Notes under the pieces: model-generated
The model's database searches: none
Told to the model about the DNA's origin: nothing
The model's input: the letters and a program-made list of their open reading frames with translations, nothing else
Shown: piece after piece, positions 27,301 through 33,300 of the stretch
Layout of the letters: every line of letters begins with the position of its first letter
Position numbering within the stretch: the first letter of the stretch is position 1
Position numbers and translations under genes: made by a program
Source of the DNA: Ophiura sarsii
Taxonomy: Eukaryota; Echinodermata; Ophiuroidea; Amphilepidida; Ophiuridae
DNA: 64,000 nt
Direction of reading: 5' to 3'
Assembly (NCBI GenBank): GCA_035610835.1
Contig: CM069445.1
Span: forward strand, 40,190,656-40,254,655

Positions 27301-30300
27301 TTGTGGATGGATGGGAATGAGAGGGGTTGATTGGGGGTAAACAGCTTGATTCTGGGTAAATGATCTCCTATAACTTACATTTGAAGGATTAAAAAGTCAC
27401 AACTAAAATATGGCACATAAAGAACTAAAAACGGTTGGCAAATAGGTTCAATTTCTTGTGACAAAGTATTTCCAAACACTTCAACACATTAGATGCACTT
27501 TTAAACATTAAACATTAAAAATGGATAGATTTCAATTTTTTTTGGCAGGTGGCTCTGGCTGGGGCACAAATCTTGTCAATATGCCACCTAAATGATGAAT
27601 CCCTCGATCATCTAATCACAGTTTACAGAGAAATCCATAGAAATATGTTAGGATATAGCCTTTGGAAATGGTTCATAATGCTAACATTACGAAACCTTTA
27701 CCTTATATGTCTCCAGGAAAAGTTGGTTGAGATGGTATTTGATAGATTCAATGTGGAAGGTCTCTATCTACAGGAACAAGCACTCATGGCATTGTATTCC
27801 TATAAGGCTACATCTGGAATCGTTGGTAAGCAGAACAATACTTAGATTGGTGTGGGTTGAGGGTGGGGATGGTGAAGGGGATATGGGTGGCAGGGCAAGG
27901 GGTGGTTGTTAGATATATTTAAAAAGGCTTGTATACAGTAACAAGTCTTTATGGCATTATAGGTCTACATCTAGAATTGTTGTTATGCAAAAGGGTATCG
28001 GAGTTAGGAGTGATGGGGGTGAGGTGTGGCGCAGTTGGTGGGATACAGATACTACACACTACAAATCCCTACACTGCTAGCTGCTGATACCGCACGCTTG
28101 CCCGGTCATCTTGTGTCACGATCTGGCGGGGCTATCAACAAATGTTTTTTGAGTTGACCAGTTAGCGCAGTCGTTAAAGGTGTCTGACTTTCACGCACAT
28201 GTCCCGTGTTTGATTGCAGAGACCGATACCCCCACCAACGCTCAAATTTGACCAGTTTTTCTCCCCTGATAGTTCATTCACAAAATGTGCGGCTATTGTG
28301 TGGGTCAGTTTCTGCCCCGCGTAAGAAATTTCTGAAAAAAGGAGGGAGTAGTGTTAGGGTAAATCAATTTGGCAATATCATAATATTTGAAACAAATTGT
28401 TCACCTTTACAGTAAATATTGGAGAGCGTGTGGATGTAGTTCCCATCGTGGATGGCTACATAGTAGAGAAAGGCGTGTATAGGCTACCATATGGAGGAAG
28501 GCAGATCACGGAGCATCTGACAAGGTTACTGACAGAGACAGGTCACAGGTTGGTAGTTTTCTGATTTATATGTATACACTTTGTTTCGAATAAAGATCTA
28601 TTTGTAAGCATATTGCGAGGATGACCTGATCCATACTGTTATGCTTTCAGTTTGTCATATGTGAACCCTTGTTTGAAGGGATTATCCAGTTAATTCATGT
28701 ACTTTATAGTTAAAATGTTATTTAGAGAGCTGTTTGGAGTAAAATAATATTTACTTGCTTTGCTTCAAAACAAAACAATAGATGTTTGCAATTTGCAACA
28801 ACATCATAAGAATTAGAATTATATGAATGTGGACAAAATAATTTTCGATTGGAATCTGTATAACTAATTGTCCATTTTTGTGTGATTTTGTGATTTTCAG
28901 ATTCTTTTCAAATGTTGAAATGTACATCAGCAGGTTCTTAAAAGAAAAGGTAATTAATCAACTCTTGAAATATATAATCAATACTTTAATTGACTATCAA
29001 TTACTGTAATTGACTAATCAATACTGTAATTGACTAATCAATACTGCAATTGACTAATCAATACTGTAATTGACTACTCAATACTGTAATTGACTAATAA
29101 ATACTGCAATTGACTAATCAATACTACAATTGACTAATCAATACTGCAATTGACTAATCAATACTGTAATTGACTAATCAATACTGTAATTGACCAATCA
29201 CTGTAATTGACCAATCAATACTGTAATTGACCAATCGATACTGTAATTGACCAATCGATACTGTAATTGACCAATCGATACTGTAATTGACCAATCGATA
29301 CTGTAATTGACTAATCGATACTGTAATTGACTAATCGATACTGTAATTGACCAAACGATACTGTAATTGACCAAACGATACTGTAATTGACCAAACGATA
29401 CCGTAATTGACCAATCGATACTGTAATTGACCAATTGATACTGTAATTGACCAATCGATACTGTAATTGACTAATCGATACTGTAATTGACTAACCGATA
29501 ATGTAATTGACAAATCGATACTGTAATTGACTAATCAATACTGTGAATAAAATGTAAACAAGTAAATATCATTTTTATTACTCTCATAATGAACATACTT
29601 GTTTACGTTTAGATTATGATTATATGAATTAATGGATTGAGTCTAGCTTTGGATTATCAGATGTTTCAGGATTGAACTGGAGACATAGAGCGTGTTTCTG
29701 CTGGGGCACTGCAAAAAGTAAACGCTAATAAACGCTAAGTTTCGATTGGTCAGTTTTTAATCCCCCTGTTTCTACTCGCGAAAAATTACCGCTTAGTTTA
29801 TCGATCCTAGTCGATGGGTCACGACAAACCGCTAAGAATCGCCTTTCTGTTTCTATTAGGTTTATTGCTGATTATTGCCGATTATTGCCGGTTCCAAACC
29901 TTGGTTTGTGAAGGTTTTTGGGATTACCAAAAATACAGATTATTACCAGGGCAAACTTAGCGTTTATTAGCATTTTCTTCCCCAGCAGAAACACGCTCAT
30001 ATAGAAAATAAGATCACCATTCTTCTCCATGATGCATTAGCCCAGTTGGTAGACCTCCAGTGTAGAATTCTGAAGGTCTCATGTTCAATTCATAGCTGTT
30101 CTGTGAAAATTAATCACTGACTCTCATATGTGTGGTGTTAAGAATAATAAAATCACCAATGACACATTAGTATATAGAAAATGAGATCACCATTCTTCTC
30201 CATGATGCATTAGCCCAGTTAGTAGACCTCCAGTGTAGAATTCCAAAGGTCCCATGTTCAATTCAAAGATGTTCTGTCAAATCTTTTATGTGTGTGGTGT

Positions 30301-33300
30301 TAAGAATACATGAATTTACCCATACATTATTTTGTTTTTCTATCCACCAAACAGGCATGTTTCGTTGCTCAGGATTACCAGGCAGAGCTCAAGTTTTGTG
30401 GTCTTGACCCAGAGTTGTGTAGCACATACATTGATATGGATAAATATGACATCCCTAACGGCCATGGGTGAGTTCAGCTTTCTACAAAATGGAATCATTT
30501 CGGCAAAATGGAAACATCTTCATCAAATGTTTTCAGTTTTCAAAAAAGTTGAAACATTTTCAACAAAATGGGCACATTTTAAATAAAATGGATACATTCT
30601 CAATAAAATGGATATAATTTCAATAAAAGAAAACATTTTCAACAAAATAGAAACATTCTTAACAAAATGGAAACATGTTCAACAAAATGGAAATATTTTC
30701 AACAATGGGTTAACATTTTTTTCAACAAAATGCAATCAATTTTAATAAAATGGAAATAATTTCAAAATGAGGAAATTAGGCAACATTTTTTTTTTACTGA
30801 ACAAAAAATGACAAAATGGAAACATCTGAATAAAATAATTGTCAAACTAACTAAATATATTATTTTCATATACTTGTTTTGTGCTTTCATTTCCTTCAGG
30901 GGTATCAAGTTGGATTATTCCCGTTTCCGTAGTACAGAGGGTCTATTTCATCCAGAGGTATGGGGTAAAGATCACCCTGGACTCCATACGCTAGTCTACA
31001 GTGCAATACAGGCATGTGAGAATGACATTAGGAAACAGATGTGCAGGTAGGCTATATTTTTGGTGTCTTAGGGGTCAAATTAGTAAAGAACAGATACATA
31101 CTTTCTTTTCTTTTCGCTGCCTGTTCATTATTTTATATATAAGAAAAGTTCTTCAATTTCAGGCTACTGTTGGGCCAGCTCTTGTCTTGAGGGCTGTAGA
31201 CGGATATATTCCAATATGTGATTAGAGTTTTCTCATGGGCTGACTTGATCAACATTTTAATTGTATTTTATAGGTAATAAATGAATCATTACTGACCAAT
31301 TGGAACCACATTTTTTGAATCAAGATTATCACAATTTTGAATCAAGGGTAATAAGGGTTGATGTAATTTGGAACCAATGGTGATGCCATTTTTAATCAAT
31401 GTTGATGCCATTTTTAATCTGGTTGATGCCATTTTTAATCAAGGTTGATGCCATTTTAAACCAAGGTTGATGCCATTTTGAATCAAGGTTTATGCCATTT
31501 TGAATCAGGGTTGATGCCATTTTGAATTCAGGTTGATGCCATTTGAATCCGGGTTTATGCCATTTGGAATCAAGGTTGATGCCATTTTGAATTAAGGCTG
31601 ATGCCATTTTGAATCCAGGCTGATGCCATTTTAAACCAAGGTTGATGCCATTTGGAATCAAGGTTGATGCCATTTGGAATCAAGGTTGATGCCATTTGGA
31701 ATCAAGGTTGATGCCATTTGGAATCAAGGTTGATGCCATTTTAAACCAAGGTTGATGCCATTTGGAATCAAGGTTGATGCCATTTGGAATCAAGGTTGAT
31801 GCCATTTTGAATTAAGGCTGATGTCATTTTGAATCCAGGCTGATGCCATTTTGAATCCAGGTTGATGCCATTTTAAACCAAGGTTGATGCCATTTTGAAT
31901 CAAGGTTGATGCCATTTGGAATCAAGGTTGATGCCATTTGGAATCAAGGTTGATGCCATTTGGAATCAAGGTTGATGCCATTTGGAATCCAGGCTGATGC
32001 TATTTTGAATCCAGGTTGATGCCATTTTAAACCAAGGTTGATGCCATTTTGAATCAAGGTTGATGCCATTTGGAATCAAGGTTGATGCCATTTTAAACCA
32101 AGGTTGATGCCATTTGGAATCAAGGTTGATGCCATTTGGAATCAAGGTTGATGCCATTTGGAATCCAGGCTGATGCTATTTTGAATCCAGGTTGATGCCA
32201 TTTTAAACCAAGGTTGATGCCATTTTGAATCAAGGTTGATGCCATTTGGAATCAAGGTTGATGCCATTTGGAATCAAGGTTGATGCCATTTGGAATCCAG
32301 GCTGATGCTATTTTGAATCCAGGTTGATGCCATTTTAAACCAAGGTTGATGCCATTTTGAATCAAGGTTGATGCCATTTGGAATCAAGGTTGATGCCATT
32401 TGGAATCAAGGTTGATGCCATTTGGAATCAAGCAATTTCAATCAAAGTTGATACCATGTAGTAGAAATAACAGTTTTCAATCAAAGTTGATACATTTTTG
32501 AATCAAGATTGATTTCCTTTTGAATTGCGTTTGATACAATTGAAAATCAATGTTTAAACACTCTTTAGCCAATCATTGCAATATAATTAACTTGTTGCAT
32601 TCTATTTTGTGTACCTTAGAAGTTGAGTAATATCAGTCAATACAATTCTTTCATTGGATACTATTTTACCCACAACAGGAGTATCTACTTATGCGGAGGA
32701 ACAACATTACTGCCAGGTTTAGCAGAACGTCTTAGGAGTGAACTGATGAGAATGCTTCCTAAAAGCTGTCCTGTTAAGGTAAATAGTCAATCAATCAATT
32801 TGACCGTCACATCATAATGGACATGTTGGAGGCTATAGTCAACTCTTGAGTTATTGGTACGACTTGAAAGAGCACATAAGCTTTAAAATGATACCATGTT
32901 GAAGGTTATCAGACTTTTGAATCCATGACAAAAGTGTCAAGCACTAATTTTGCTAAAAACAGGCTGTAGCGACTATGTCCACTGTTGCTAGGACCATATA
33001 CTAGGGTCAATAACTTGGTATTGTGTTGGTGCAGGGAAGTGTTTAATGTGCATACATCGGTGTGCACTTAAGCTGATCTTGTAGCAACCAGTGTGATGGC
33101 CTGAGCTCAGTGCACCATTATCTGGTCCGGTAAAGTGCAGAACAGTGCACGCTGTGTTCGTAATGACAAGATATGATTTGAAGAAGCATATCTTTTTCTA
33201 TTATTTTCTTTATATTTCACCAAATGTATTGGCCTATATCTCAAAACTGTTTGCAGACAACATGTCCTTTTTGATGTTACTGGTCACAATAAGCGGCCCA

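Noticed and set aside
27549..27716. Possible upstream extension of exon G after a CAG
   Set aside because: The translation does not match the actin fold, while the join at 27717 gives a continuous match and correct phase.
29198..29513. Minus-strand ORFs with repeated VNYSIDWSITVS-like text
   Set aside because: Translation of the 20-bp minisatellite.
28976..29544. CRISPR array
   Set aside because: Units are contiguous without unique spacers, and the DNA is animal.
31392..32157. Minus-strand ORFs with repeated NGINLDSKWHQP-like text
   Set aside because: Translation of the 22-bp minisatellite.
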